A stretch of 64,000 nucleotides of DNA from Notospermus geniculatus (taxonomy: Eukaryota > Nemertea > Pilidiophora > Heteronemertea > Lineidae): positions 18,089 to 82,088 of the forward strand of contig NMRB01000412.1 in the NCBI GenBank assembly GCA_002633025.1, read 5' to 3'. Position 1 is the first letter of the stretch. The number at the start of each line of letters is the position of its first letter. This document shows, piece by piece, positions 31,168 through 41,146 of this stretch. Made by a program: the position numbers and the translations under genes. The notes below the pieces were generated by a model, which had not been told where the DNA came from, made no database searches, and saw only the letters and a list, made by a program, of their open reading frames with translations.

Positions 31168-31612
31168 GTTGTTAACCACATTCAGTACTACAAGAAACCA
31201 TCAAAAAACCTTTTGTTGCAATTTGTTCCAGCTTTTTTGTAAATTGACCCGACTATTTCTTTTCTGCAAGTTGCAAGTTGCAAGTTAAAAATGCAAGTTG
31301 CAAGTTAAACATGCAAGTTGCAAGTTGAAAATGCAAGTTGCAAGTTGGAATATGCAAGTTGCAAGTTACAATTTTTTGCGGATGGTCGACTTCAAACTTA
31401 CGTTAGTTCGTGTTACTCATCTCAGTCTTTAACCCTATTGACCCTTGGGTCGATCTGGCATTTGGTATGGCCTTTAGGGTTTAACTTGCATTTTCCTCAA
31501 AATTCACGAAAGTGCAAGTTGNGTTGTTAACCACATTCAATACTACAAGAAACCATCAAAAAACCTTTTGTTGCAATTTGTTCCAGCTTTTTTGTAAATT
31601 GACCCGACTATT
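31168..31612. repeat. 90-bp direct repeats flanking a TGCAAGT minisatellite
   Basis: 31168-31257 and 31523-31612 are nearly identical (TTGTTAACCACATTCA...AAATTGACCCGACTATT). Between them 31264-31369 is a TGCAAGTTGCAAGTTaaaaA minisatellite. Inverse or diverged copies of the 90-bp unit are at 54384-54480 and 25030-25105. The 192-codon frame 30710-31288 runs through this repeat and is not a host gene. Confidence 0.75.
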
Positions 31613-31627
31613 GTAGGAAATTTGTAT

Positions 31628-31985
31628 TTTGGGCCTTGGAGGTGGGTACGCAGCCTGTAACAGAAGGAATTCCGAGTATAAGATGCTTTGATTACATGAG
31701 GTAGTGACTCCCATAGTCTGATAGAAGATGGGATTGCAGAGCGGAGTAGAGATTGGGACGTTCGCGCTGGGATGATATAAGATCGCTGTGAGCGGAGTCG
31801 GTTATCATGAACAGGGTTCCGATAGGTGTCATACAGATTGCGAAGAAATGAAGGTGAACTGCCGTTTTAATTATCATACATAAGTTCTCACAGTCTGGAC
31901 TCTCTACGGGCTGAAAGGGACTGCCAGCCAAGACATTTCAAGGTCTTCATGGCATTGGCACCATGTACACAACCACTGACAATAT
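31628..31985 (-). pseudogene. LINE reverse-transcriptase C-terminal remnant
   Basis: The minus strand reads NAMKTLKCLGWQSLSARRES, then after stops and a frameshift IPARTSQSLLRSAIPSSIRL and WESLPHVIKASYTRNSF. These are the characteristic C-terminal segments (LGW-L-RR and R-RL-N-LP-) of L2/CR1-like LINE polyproteins. The 5' part, with all catalytic motifs, is missing. Confidence 0.75.
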
Positions 31986-32176
31986 ATTAAAGAACCTCTA
32001 CATGTATTTTATTTATTTTATGTACATGTAATAAATAACAATACAATACAGAAAGCATGCGTTAACCCATTCATTCCAAATCATCGTTTTCGAATATGGC
32101 TAACTCGTTCTCATCTTGACTAAAAAGTGAATGACCCCATCATCCTCAACTTCCATGACTTCGTCTACATCTTGGG

Positions 32177-32344
32177 CTAGGGGTTCCTCCGCGGTAAGTC
32201 CACTCGTACGCCAAGCAATGCCACGCATAGCCAATAATCCTTAACACATTCTGGGGGAGATTCTTGGTGATCTATCATCCTCATCATTAGCTCTGTTAGC
32301 AACGGGAGGAGTAAGACATCACTACGAAGGTTTACAATGTAGGC
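32177..32344 (-). CDS. Possible unrecognised coding exon
   Basis: A minus-strand open segment of 55 codons plus stop with protein-like composition (LLLPLLTELM, CVKDYWLCVALLGVRVD). It begins after CACTTTAG, a weak acceptor in phase 0. No family is recognised. It lies between a LINE remnant and the beta-rich gene and could belong to either or to neither. Confidence 0.25.
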   Translation of the reverse strand, partial: AYIVNLRSDVLLLPLLTELMMRMIDHQESPPECVKDYWLCVALLGVRVDLPRRNP

Positions 32345-32845
32345 CTAAAGTGTAGTTTTGGAGAGGATTAATAGCCCATCGGAGGTTCTTCGCGTTTCAT
32401 TTATGGGGAAAACGACAGGCCGTAGAACGTCTGACCAATGTGGTTATGTAAAGTTAGTCTTCAAGGAGATTTGTTACGTATATACTTGGTGGCCGGGAAC
32501 GTGTATAATTAGAAAATCTAGGCACGACGATCTACCCGGCCACGGACACTAAACACATCGGATACAGTATTCTGCCAAATGTATTACACATTGTGAAATG
32601 TACTTAAAAATGCAGGTCTACATGACCAGATGTAATGGCGTCGAATCCCCGTATTGGCAGGCATCATTAGGTCTTGTGTCCTGTCTGTGCCTTTTTCAAC
32701 ATGACACCAGAGACGGAGCCAATTGCCCTTACAAGACTCCAATTTTCTCAACTTCATTGGATGCAGTTTGGCCGGTGTTGTCTATAGAACTTCTAAGAAC
32801 CAGTCATACCATAATCTGACTGCCCGCAGCACTCGATTCATAATT
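32345..32845. other. No recognisable gene
   Basis: 3' flank of the minus-strand gene at 32846. Frames on the plus strand have no domain. No polyadenylation signal on the minus strand lies close to the stop; the nearest clear one (TTTATT on the plus strand) is at 32008. Confidence 0.35.
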
Positions 32846-33865
32846 TTATAAATGATTAACGTTACTGTTATAAACGTCTAAAAATTGTAAACCTCCATTT
32901 CGGTCATACTTAGGTAAGTATTGGAAAAACATCACAATTTTACCATTCGGAGCAAAATACGGTGCAAATTTGCATATATCTATGATCTTTTCAGGTGTAT
33001 AAGTAAATGAAATCAGCATTGGTTTCAAAGAACTTGTCGCTAACAAAGGTCTTATCGGTTTACACCTCACATCATAACCACAAAATACCATTTTGTACTT
33101 GTTTTCCCTATTTAGTGTAGAGTTTTTGTAACATTGAAAAAAATGTTGGTGGTGTTGACTCCACATTGAACCCTGACTGCGGCCATTCATGTATGGTGTT
33201 TCAGCCCTTACTATCTGGCCGCCATAGCCGTTCTTCGATCGAAAAAGAAGGAAACCAGGTTTCCGTAGGTCACAGTCAAGGATCACGTCACTTTCAATAG
33301 TGAACACTCCTTGTTGAATACCATCGCACGTGTGTGGGAGTTTGAGTTCCACTACATTTGACAACACGACAGATTTACTTGCATCAACGAATGACATTGT
33401 GTGGACTGTTGCTGTTCCGCTTCCAGGGTAATCAAACTTGCACGTAAACATAAGTTTGTCTTTATAAAGGACTGGTGCATTTACCATGAATGAATGACAG
33501 CAAGGATAAAATTTCGGTACGTCCATTGTATAGGTGACTGATTGATTAAACATATCGAGAAGTTGAAATGTGAGTTTTCCTATTTTCCCATAAGTGAGAA
33601 AAACTAAAAACCTTCTGTTATATAAACTCTGCGTTTCCATTAGTTTATATGTAGGTGCATATTTCAATGAATGCCTAAGTTTCAAACTGTTATTTTCAAG
33701 ATCGTATAATCTAACGGTGTTCGGGTATATACCACCGTTCCTAGTAATTAGTAAATATCCTGAATGCGAGTCATACCACCATTTATCCCGGTAAGGGTGA
33801 AACTTAAAAGGCGGTGTAATCGACGTCCTAGCAATTCGTTTGTATAACTGCACGCCTTCCAGTTT
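32846..33865 (-). CDS. Beta-rich, possibly propeller-like protein, 3' exon (paralogue B)
   Basis: A minus-strand terminal exon of 339 codons plus stop, starting at 33865 after ACTTTGTCCCGCTAG, a good phase 0 acceptor. There is no ATG near its start, so at least one upstream exon is missing. The peptide consists of many short hydrophobic strands (GYLLITRNGG, RLYDLENNSL, RFLVFLTYG) interleaved with turns, as in beta-propellers or F-box-associated C-terminal domains. No signal peptide or membrane segment. No F-box was found upstream. It resembles the neighbour at 34182-35144 in its first 60 residues and in acceptor position and phase, so the two are tandem paralogues. Function unknown. Confidence 0.65.
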   Translation of the reverse strand, partial: KLEGVQLYKRIARTSITPPFKFHPYRDKWWYDSHSGYLLITRNGGIYPNTVRLYDLENNSLKLRHSLKYAPTYKLMETQSLYNRRFLVFLTYGKIGKLTFQLLDMFNQSVTYTMDVPKFYPCCHSFMVNAPVLYKDKLMFTCKFDYPGSGTATVHTMSFVDASKSVVLSNVVELKLPHTCDGIQQGVFTIESDVILDCDLRKPGFLLFRSKNGYGGQIVRAETPYMNGRSQGSMWSQHHQHFFQCYKNSTLNRENKYKMVFCGYDVRCKPIRPLLATSSLKPMLISFTYTPEKIIDICKFAPYFAPNGKIVMFFQYLPKYDRNGGLQFLDVYNSNVNHL

Positions 33866-34181
33866 CTAGCGGGACAAAGTTGTAATTACTAAAGTACATG
33901 TAGTAAATTAGAAAAAAACAATTCCAAGGAATACAAGTCTTTCACTAAAATGCAAGTCTTTCACTAAAATGACATAACGGAATCGATCAATACTTAAATA
34001 CTGTAGTGCATCTTTCTATTCATTAAGCAGTATTTCCTGGACCATTGCCGACTGCTCCGTGGTAGGCAAGCACTATGCTCGCAGCCACTGGTGCATGCAC
34101 ACAGAAATTTCTTTGTGGATTGCGACCAGCCGGGGAGGATTGCGGCTGAACGAACAGTCACTAAACTCTGGTGTTCATAAC
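33866..34181. other. Spacer between the paralogues
   Basis: Holds a 19-bp tandem duplication, CAAGTCTTTCACTAAAATG, at 33934-33971. I searched the minus strand for an F-box or start exon and found none. Confidence 0.5.
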
Positions 34182-35144
34182 TTATGTGCATAATGAATAA
34201 ATAGACATTTCGTTCAGCATTACAATCCCACGTCGTAACTTTCGGTGAATTTCATACACGTTGCCGGCTTCGTCATATCCAAAATCCAAAATACTCACAA
34301 AATCGTTCGTTTCTAAAATACACCGTTTAAGGAACCTCCCTGTGTCCCCGGAATACAGTCTACTACTTGCGATCCGGATAATCGGATCAAAATCGATCCC
34401 TATAAAGCGTGGTTTAAAATAGCCTTCAACGTATGAGAACCTAAAGCGGGAACCTCGATGACCGGGAATTAGTGAATTCAATTTCATATCATGGTATTTT
34501 GCAACAAAACGTTTGAAATAAACTTCAGCTGCCTGTTTTTGAAACAGCGTTATCAACAAGATACCTTTTACATAATGGAGACATAGAATGTAGTTGATAA
34601 TTATCATCGAGAGCGAACATCTTGCAAACAACAGCGCACCATTCTCTAAACATATTTGTCCGAATCTGTCAGCCACGTCATAGATCATCCTAATCTCACG
34701 GTTTTTCTTTGAAAAACCTATCAGTGCAAGTTTATTCCAAATATGTATACGAACCCTGCCTTCCTTCACATAATCCCCAAAATGTTTTCCCAGATATTTT
34801 TCTATGTACGATTTTTCCCTGTCGCTAATGTATATGAAGCCAAACTTCTCAGTGCTGAGGTCGAAGACTAAAATATTCGGCTTCGAGGTTGAGGTAAAGA
34901 GAACGAAATATTTATATACATGTACATTTACCATGCGTATATCTCCATCCGAATACCATATACTGCGGGCGACGGTATATTCAAGTTTTGTTCTGTTGAA
35001 CTCATATATCAAGATATTGTCTTTTGACACAGGAATAAGAAAACCTTTCGGGTAACCAAAGGAATGGTAATATCGGTATTTTTCCAGCGGTATTGGTGGT
35101 ACAATGGGGACTTTGTGGGTTAAGTTCAGCCTCAAAAACTTTGG
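34182..35144 (-). CDS. Beta-rich, possibly propeller-like protein, 3' exon (paralogue A)
   Basis: A minus-strand terminal exon of 320 codons plus stop. It opens after CCTCATTCCATAG in phase 0, the same place as paralogue B. The first residues PKFLRLNLTHKVPIVPPIPL align with B around the shared PP, followed by strand pattern YHSFGYPKGFLIPVS and ILIYEFNRTKLEYTV. Uninterrupted over 320 codons, so it is likely functional or recent. The MITE at 35151-36050 begins six bases upstream of the exon, so its end sequence supplies most of the pyrimidine tract of the acceptor. The upstream exon is not recognised. Family unknown. Confidence 0.65.
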   Translation of the reverse strand, partial: PKFLRLNLTHKVPIVPPIPLEKYRYYHSFGYPKGFLIPVSKDNILIYEFNRTKLEYTVARSIWYSDGDIRMVNVHVYKYFVLFTSTSKPNILVFDLSTEKFGFIYISDREKSYIEKYLGKHFGDYVKEGRVRIHIWNKLALIGFSKKNREIRMIYDVADRFGQICLENGALLFARCSLSMIIINYILCLHYVKGILLITLFQKQAAEVYFKRFVAKYHDMKLNSLIPGHRGSRFRFSYVEGYFKPRFIGIDFDPIIRIASSRLYSGDTGRFLKRCILETNDFVSILDFGYDEAGNVYEIHRKLRRGIVMLNEMSIYSLCT

Positions 35145-35150
35145 CTATGG

Positions 35151-36050
35151 AATGAGGAACCCGCAAACTTTTTATCCCGATAGGTCGGCGCTGTGAGCGG
35201 TTGTACCGAAGACGTCAAAACAGAGCAAAGCAATGAAATGTTGCGTCACGACGTCCTTGATGCGGTGCAACACGGACGAGATGTCATAAAAAAGGTTCAA
35301 CCGCTCAGAGCGCCTCCCAGTAGCGCCGAATCGGTTAATGTCGTCCTGGGTATAACAGAAATATACCCAGGTTCAATGTCGTCCCACAAAACTATACCCT
35401 GGGAGTAGTTCGATCTACAAAAGTATACCGAGGATTGGATACAGCACCTGAAGACGAGATTGTCCTTGCAAATGCCATATGACCATGCAGATGCATGACA
35501 CGTCGAAAAACATCGCTGTAGCGCCCGACAGGACGGGCATCATTTTAGTATATCGTACCGACAGTGATCAAAGAAAGTTTCGTGCCGTTTATCGTCACTC
35601 AAATCCGCAATAGTACTCGCATCACGGCTCGCGGACGTAGCTGAACACACACCGAACAAACATATGGGGCGCAGATCGGCTCTGTTCGTTTGCTCATTTC
35701 TTTGAAACTGTGAGCTTAACTTGCGATAAGTTTGGACCGTTGTGTTGAGACAAATGTCAACAGTTGACCCATGCCATCGATGAGCACAAAATCTGCCAAT
35801 ATTGACTGATATTTTGAAGATGTTGCTTGCAAAACTGCCGTCTCAGTTAAAGCGAGAAACAAAATGGCGGCCATCCATTCCTAATTCGTACCTAGGCTCA
35901 AAACTACGGTACTGGGTATACTTTTGTAGATCGAACTATACCCAGGGTATAGTTTTGTAGGACGACATTGAACCTGGGTATATTTCTGTTATACCCAGGA
36001 CGACATTAACCGATTCGGCCCCAGTAGCTGTAGTTCTGCAGGTTCCTAAT
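35151..36050. mobile_element. MITE of the AATGAGGAACCCGC family, split by another element
   Basis: AATGAGGAACCCGC at the left pairs with GCAGGTTCCTAATT at the right. Inner inverted segments (ATCCCGATAGGTCGGCGCTG) match the copy at 30477-30858. The middle is occupied by the element 35335-36020. Confidence 0.7.
35335..36020. mobile_element. hAT-like MITE with 8-bp target duplication
   Basis: CCAGTAGC at 35327-35334 and 36021-36028 is a perfect 8-bp target duplication. Terminal repeats of about 100 bp run inward from GCCGAATCGGTTAATGTCGT and its complement, with TATACCCAGG motifs. An 8-bp duplication is characteristic of hAT and a few other DNA transposon groups. 686 bp, no transposase. Confidence 0.8.
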
Positions 36051-36120
36051 TGAAATTACTAGTTATTTTCTCTTGCCGCCTTGCATCTTATCGGCTATAT
36101 TTCCTCTAGGTGCGGCATCT

Positions 36121-37310
36121 TTAATGAAATGGTCCATGGACCATGTGCTCATAGTGTAATGTCAGAGGTTGGTGCATATCAATTCTGACAAATCTGGATC
36201 AAGTCATTCCCGAGTTACAGGACTTTGATGATTTTTGGGTTATGCCACCTGGCGGCCATATTGGATGTCCGATCAAGCCGAAACTTCACGGGCACGTTCA
36301 GGTCATCTAGAGGGAGCCACATATCAAGGTTGAGCACTCTGCGTCAGGTAGTTCCTGAGTTATAGCACTTTGATTATTTTTTGGTTACGCCACCCGGCAG
36401 CCATACTGGACGTCAAATCAGGCCGCAATTTGACATGTAGAGGGAGGTACATATCAAGTTTGAGCACACTGGGTCAGGCCGTTCCTGAGTTGTAGCACTT
36501 AGATGATTTTCAGGTTACGACACCTGGCGGCCATATTGGGTGTCCGATATTCGGGCCGAAATTCGGTATTCGGTACCCCTCTAATACACGTTTATGCAAG
36601 ATATGAAGTCACTCGGTGAAATAATAACGAACTGTGGCAGATTTTTACTTTGACCTCTGTGACCTTGAAAGGTAGGTCAAATCAAAAAGCCGTTACATAT
36701 GTTATGTATCCTAATTAGATACACCTATGATAAAAAATTGGAGATGATCCATGCAGTCATTACATTACTTCAGGAGTTATCGCACTTCGTGTTTTGCGTT
36801 TGGCCTCCTGGTGGCCAAGCCAAGAATCGAATCGGACCGAAACTTGGTATCATAGGTCACCTGACCTAGGGGTATATATGGACCTAGTTTTAGATCAATA
36901 GCCTCAGGACAATTCCACGGTCACGGACGTGACATTTGTTCACTTATGCAGTGCTATTTGTGCAAATTTTGGAACCACAGAAAGATGTAATACCCTGCAT
37001 CACGCCAGATCAGGCTTGTCTCCTTCTATGCCCCTGGTATGAATTAAGTTCATTGTGATTCATAATTAGTGCGTCCGTGACGCAACTAATTAGCAAACAG
37101 TGTACTAATTATGAATCACAATGAACTTAATTCATACCAGGGGCATAATGGTCCTTTGGTGCCATGAGTTGCAGAGACTGCACTGAACAAGCAAAAAAAT
37201 ATCCTGAATTTTACCGTGGACTTCCCCCTCAGCGGTTACGAAACGTGCCCTACGACGGACGACGGACGACGACGGACACCGCGTGACGACTATAGCTCAC
37301 AGGTGAGCTA
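36121..37310. mobile_element. AGCTCACC/GGTGAGCT-tailed element, long copy
   Basis: Starts ATGAAATGGTCCATGGACCA and ends in ACGGACGACGG repeats and the terminal hairpin AGCTCACAGGTGAGCT. Three internal units (TTACGCCACCTGGCGGCCAT...) repeat at about 36235, 36385 and 36510. A second unit type contains GGCCTCCTGGTGGCCAAGCC. A palindrome at 37027-37147 is inserted in it. No coding frame. Confidence 0.75.
37027..37147. mobile_element. Perfect 45-bp-arm palindrome inserted in the element
   Basis: TATGCCCCTGGTATGAATTA...TCATAATTAGT pairs perfectly with ACTAATTATGA...TAATTCATACCAGGGGCATA around a 32-base centre. The absence of mismatches suggests recent origin. Confidence 0.85.
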
Positions 37311-37865
37311 AAATTGCAGCGATAAGTAAAATGGTCATGCATAACTCACTTTTTTATTACTCGTTATCATACATGTGCCTCGTTAGGCCAATCACAGTGC
37401 GTCATTCTACCACATGATCGTGAAGTAATCATTAGCACTTTCTCCATCTTTGTTCCACTGCCTAACACATTAAAAATAGGAACCAGGCCGTTTTTTGTCG
37501 GTGACTGCAAGTTTAATATACGAACTACAAAGCCAGACGTGCGCAATGTTATTATGCGTCGCCTGCGTTCGTGACTCGCTCGTGGCCGATACGCAGCATG
37601 CATGGAACCCCGCTGCATGCATCGGGGGCACCTACGATCGAACTTTATCGTATTTTCGGCACCAACAGCTGTTTGAACCTTTATATGCAAAGAAGACGTC
37701 ACTGAATCGGGGTAACCTGACCAACTCACTTGTCGTTATTTATACACCGAGTCATTATTGCGGCTTCTTTAGCCCTATACCCACTGTATAGATTAATGAG
37801 ATTGAGGTGTGATAAAGCATGCAAAGTAAATATTGCACTCCAACCCAGGGCATCTCAGCTGTATC
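37311..37865. other. No recognisable gene
   Basis: Overlapping frames of 98 codons (plus) and 120 codons (minus) between 37367 and 37791 have no domain or splice pair. Both look fortuitous. Confidence 0.35.
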
Positions 37866-38150
37866 TTAATAGTACATTAGTAAGAAAAATATTACTAAGA
37901 CTTTTCTGATAAGACTCATTTAAGATTTTTCGTATAAAATTCTTGTCAGAACCATCTTGAAAATCCTAGCAAGATTTTTCTTACAAAGATCTCATGAGAA
38001 AAATGTCACTGAGAAAAATCTTATAAGAATCTTATCAGAAAAATCTCAGAAAGATTTTTCTTACTCATATTTCTAAGAAATAGCTACGATATTTACTAAG
38101 AAAATTACATAGGATTTTCAGTAAGATTCATGACCTTAGTAGCCTCCTGA
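37866..38150. repeat. AAGATTTTTCTTA palindromic repeat cluster
   Basis: About ten copies of CTAAGAAAAATCTTA and its variants occur in both orientations. The ends TACATTAGTAAGAAAAA and TTACTAAGAAAA-type sequence are inverted. Probably a MITE built from sub-terminal palindromes. Confidence 0.6.
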
Positions 38151-38282
38151 AATAACATTTCTATTGACGAATAATTTTGCAATATTTACATAGAATACTG
38201 ATTGTCACTATGTCGCAAACCAGGAATCAGCCATGCAGTAGCCTTAAAACTGCCACTGAAAATGGTGGCTTTGAATACCTAC

Positions 38283-38521
38283 CCTAATCTCAAACATCCG
38301 ACTTCCCTTTGAAAGTCTTGCTTCCTCCTGCCCGAGACATATCCCTTTTTTCCTGTTTAGTTGGCACACGAATCTTCGTCCCTTTGACAGGATATTAAAA
38401 GTAGTACAGCCTTGCCATACGGTGCACATGACACTGCAGTACAAAGACGACGGAGACAGCACTGACCCAAGATCAGGACTGATCAGGGCCTTGTTGCTGA
38501 TTAAGTGATGAAAAACCGATC
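38283..38521 (-). CDS. PAN/Apple-like domain exon (partial gene, copy B)
   Basis: Minus-strand exon of 239 bases, 79 codons. The acceptor is CAACCTTCAG in phase 1 and the donor AGG|GTAGGT in phase 0. The peptide reads FHHLISNKALISPDLGSVLS, then a C-x3-C-x6-CTTF core, ILSKG-FVCQL, another C, and SRMFEIR. The spacing NKALISPD ... C...C...CTTFN ... CQL ... FE is that of PAN modules in invertebrate mosaic proteins. It shares exon boundaries and phases with 2091-2299, so both come from one gene family. Expected in a secreted or cell-surface protein; binding partner unknown. Neighbouring exons were not found. Confidence 0.7.
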
Positions 38522-38803
38522 CTGAAGGTTGTTCCATTCAAGCGTTTTCTCCCACAGCCGGGGTCGTAACTCGCTCCTCGTCATCCACTCACACAAATAT
38601 ACGAGTAAAAAACCCCTGCGAAAAAGAAACATTTCCCTCCCTTACATTTTGGTATGAAATAGAATTTTGCAGTATCTTTAAATAATTTGGGGTCATGTTA
38701 TCTCACCGAATGCGACGAGACGTTTCTGCAAAATACCGAGCCTATGTATTGAAATGATACCATGAAAATCACACAAAACATTGCTGTATTGTGATCAAAA
38801 GCT

Positions 38804-38936
38804 ATGAACCACGCGCCGGAAAACGATGTTGTTGTGATACAAGGCCAGACGGTGGTCTCTGCGGTAAGCTCTAATCGGGCAATGTTATTAGAAAGTTATG
38901 ATGAGGTGCAATATTGGGGTCACGTGGTTTGCCATG
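38804..38936 (+). CDS. Candidate first coding exon
   Basis: From an ATG at 38804 the frame encodes MNHAPENDVVVIQGQTVVSA and 24 more residues, ending CATG|GTGAGC, a good phase 1 donor. Composition is protein-like, without signal peptide. After the donor the frame turns into AT-rich, non-protein-like sequence, as expected for an intron. No family is recognised and no second exon was found. It lies 283 bases from the minus-strand PAN exon and is divergently oriented. Confidence 0.3.
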
Positions 38937-39494
38937 GTGAGCCATTATTTTTATACCTGTATGTATCCATGTACCAATCATCACTGCACTGCAGCAGTGG
39001 GGAATTCCAGAGAAAAATACTGCATATCCGTTATCTTACCATGTTTTGTTACGTTATTGCGGGACCGTGGTCGAAGAACGCAAAATAACGTCTAGAATCC
39101 TGATGATATTTGAAATCATATAGATGAGTTCAAACTTCGTAATTAGGTCATTGCCATGGATAATTCGCGCGTGCGCAGTTTGCCGTTTTCCCTGTCGAAG
39201 ACGGATTAAAAGTAAATTTGTTAATGGCTTTCAACGAAGGATTGCCAGTGGGTCGCACATTTTGCCGTTTTCTGTTGGCTTTTCGCCCAGCTTAATTCAC
39301 TCCATTCTTCGCTCGATCTCTCGCACGCTTTGGTGATATAGCGGGGAAACCAGTGATTTTTCCTTTCCTCAACTAGTACCAGACCCTTTCACAGCGTAAT
39401 TAAGAGCTGCCGTGTAGAAATATCAAAGAGAACCACCAAAAATGCCGCCGATTGCAGGAATCCTTCGTTGAAACCAATGAAAACACACCAGCTT
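38937..39494. other. No recognisable gene
   Basis: Intron or spacer after the candidate exon. Nothing else is supported. Confidence 0.35.
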
Positions 39495-39772
39495 CATGAG
39501 GATTAGATAGCCTTAGAGAAAGTCAAAAACTCAACCCCACAATATAGGCCTACAGATAAAATGTACAGAGCTTGGGGTTGAGATCTCATTAGCCAAGGTA
39601 CAATTTGGTAATGAACCAGCAGGGTCAATGCTAGATTTCTAGCACTGATACTGCTGGTTCAATAACAAATTGTACCTTGGCTGATGAAATCTCAACCCCA
39701 AGCTCTGTACATTTTCCCTGTACATTGTGGGGTTGAGTTTTTGACTTTCTCTAAGGCTATCTATTCCTCATG
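39495..39772. mobile_element. Near-perfect 278-bp palindrome
   Basis: CATGAGGATTAGATAGCCTT at the left pairs with AAGGCTATCTATTCCTCATG at the right. Inner arms pair through GTCAAAAACTCAACCCCACA and CAAGGTACAATTTG. Arms are about 125 bp. No coding potential. Confidence 0.85.
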
Positions 39773-40265
39773 TTCCGTGTTGACCAAGAGAACGGCAACT
39801 GCGCATGTGCGGGCTGCTAAGAAATCGCCATGACGACATAGACGATGACCTAGTTTGAACTGATCTATATCCAACATAGAGCACAAAGAACGACACACAA
39901 AATGGTACGATAGGTAAAAGTCGTCTCCGAATAATACAATAACGAGAAGCCATACCCTATGGTCCGCTAAATAAATCGTGGGATGTTTATGGCCTATGAC
40001 TATGGTAAAGAGTGTTTCTTTGTTTAGACTGGTTCCAGTCTTTGCCGCTCCATCCCATGGCGCTCAGCCCACATGTGGAACGGACATTAGCGCCGCGGGA
40101 GTGGACCGGCAAAGACAGGAATGTGGCTTGGGTTGGTGTTTTTTTTGATGAAATTTAACCTAGATCTACCAACATCCATGCAAAAATAGATAAGTATCTA
40201 TATTTGTTCAATGGTAAAACCACGTGACCTGCCAGTGCCGGCAGGCTTGTCATATCCATCAGTCA

Positions 40266-40832
40266 TATTCACCGTGGAGAATCGGCAGCCGCCTTTCCGA
40301 GTGAACCCTCTCCCGAGTCACATGTTACACCTCACCGAGTAAAAATGGCGGATATTGCTGAAACGCCGACAAAACTGGTGGATTTATAACTCCTACCTCA
40401 AAGTACCGGTAAGTCTTTTATGAGCCCGTGGAGGCTATTTTAATTTGTATACTCCATCGTTCGGTAGCAAGTTTATCGGGATTTTAGCTTGCAATCGGGT
40501 GTATGAAGTGAAATCGTTGGTAAGCTTGTCGACCTATAGTCCAGTAGATTTTATGCTGATCAGTAACTCCCAACAATTTCACTTCGTACACCCGATTGCA
40601 AGCTTAAACCCTCGGAAACTTTCTACCGAACGATGGAGTATACAAATTAAAATAGCCGCCACGGTATCATAAAATACTTACTCTGAGGTAGGAGCCATAA
40701 AACCACCAGTTTTGTCAGCGTGAACTGTCTCATCAGCGACATCCGCCATTTTTACTCGGTGAGGGGTCAGATAAGACTCGGAGAGGGTTGCTGCACTCGG
40801 AAAGGCGGCTGCCGATTCTCCACGGTGATATT
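40266..40832. mobile_element. 567-bp palindrome, about 270-bp arms
   Basis: The outer arms contain CACCGTGGAGAATCGGCAGC and its complement, then CTCACCGAGTAAAAATGGCG, then GTATACTCCATCGTTCGGTA and GAAGTGAAATCGTTGG with complements. The centre is near 40550. A few small indels distinguish the arms. No transposase. Confidence 0.85.
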
Positions 40833-40930
40833 GAAAATATTTGATGAAAACAAAGTATTGATTAAAACTGCAATGACAGCCATTATGCTTGGTATGATTA
40901 TTTGCACGAATCACTGTGGCCAGTGCGTAA

Positions 40931-41146
40931 ACTCTTAGCCAAAAAGGTTCTGTAGCGGTTCATTGTGCCTCACCAGAGAACCCCAAGGTTTTAAAAAGAA
41001 CCTTCTGTAAAGATCCCGAGAGGGTTCCATACAGAATCTTTCTGTCGCCAAACCTGTGGGAAAGGTTCTATCTGGAATCTCTAGGGGTTCTTGAAAACCC
41101 GAGTGTTCCCCTGGTGTGGCATCAAAGAACCTTTACGGCTAAGAGT
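40931..41146. mobile_element. MITE with ACTCTTAGCC ends and GGTTCT motifs
   Basis: ACTCTTAGCCAAAAAGGTTCT at the left pairs with AGAACCTTTACGGCTAAGAGT at the right. The interior is rich in GGTTCT/AGAACC. 216 bp. Similar GGTTC-rich MITEs are known from other animal genomes. Confidence 0.75.

Noticed and set aside
30710-31288. 192-codon plus frame
   Set aside because: It runs through a MITE end, an X-box repeat and the 90-bp repeat that is found elsewhere in the window, so it is transposon sequence.
31264-31369. CRISPR-like array
   Set aside because: Short TGCAAGT units with no unique spacers in a eukaryotic repeat; it is a minisatellite.
34000-34190. Start exon or F-box exon of paralogue B
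   Set aside because: The frame in this interval has no F-box pattern and no donor in phase 0.
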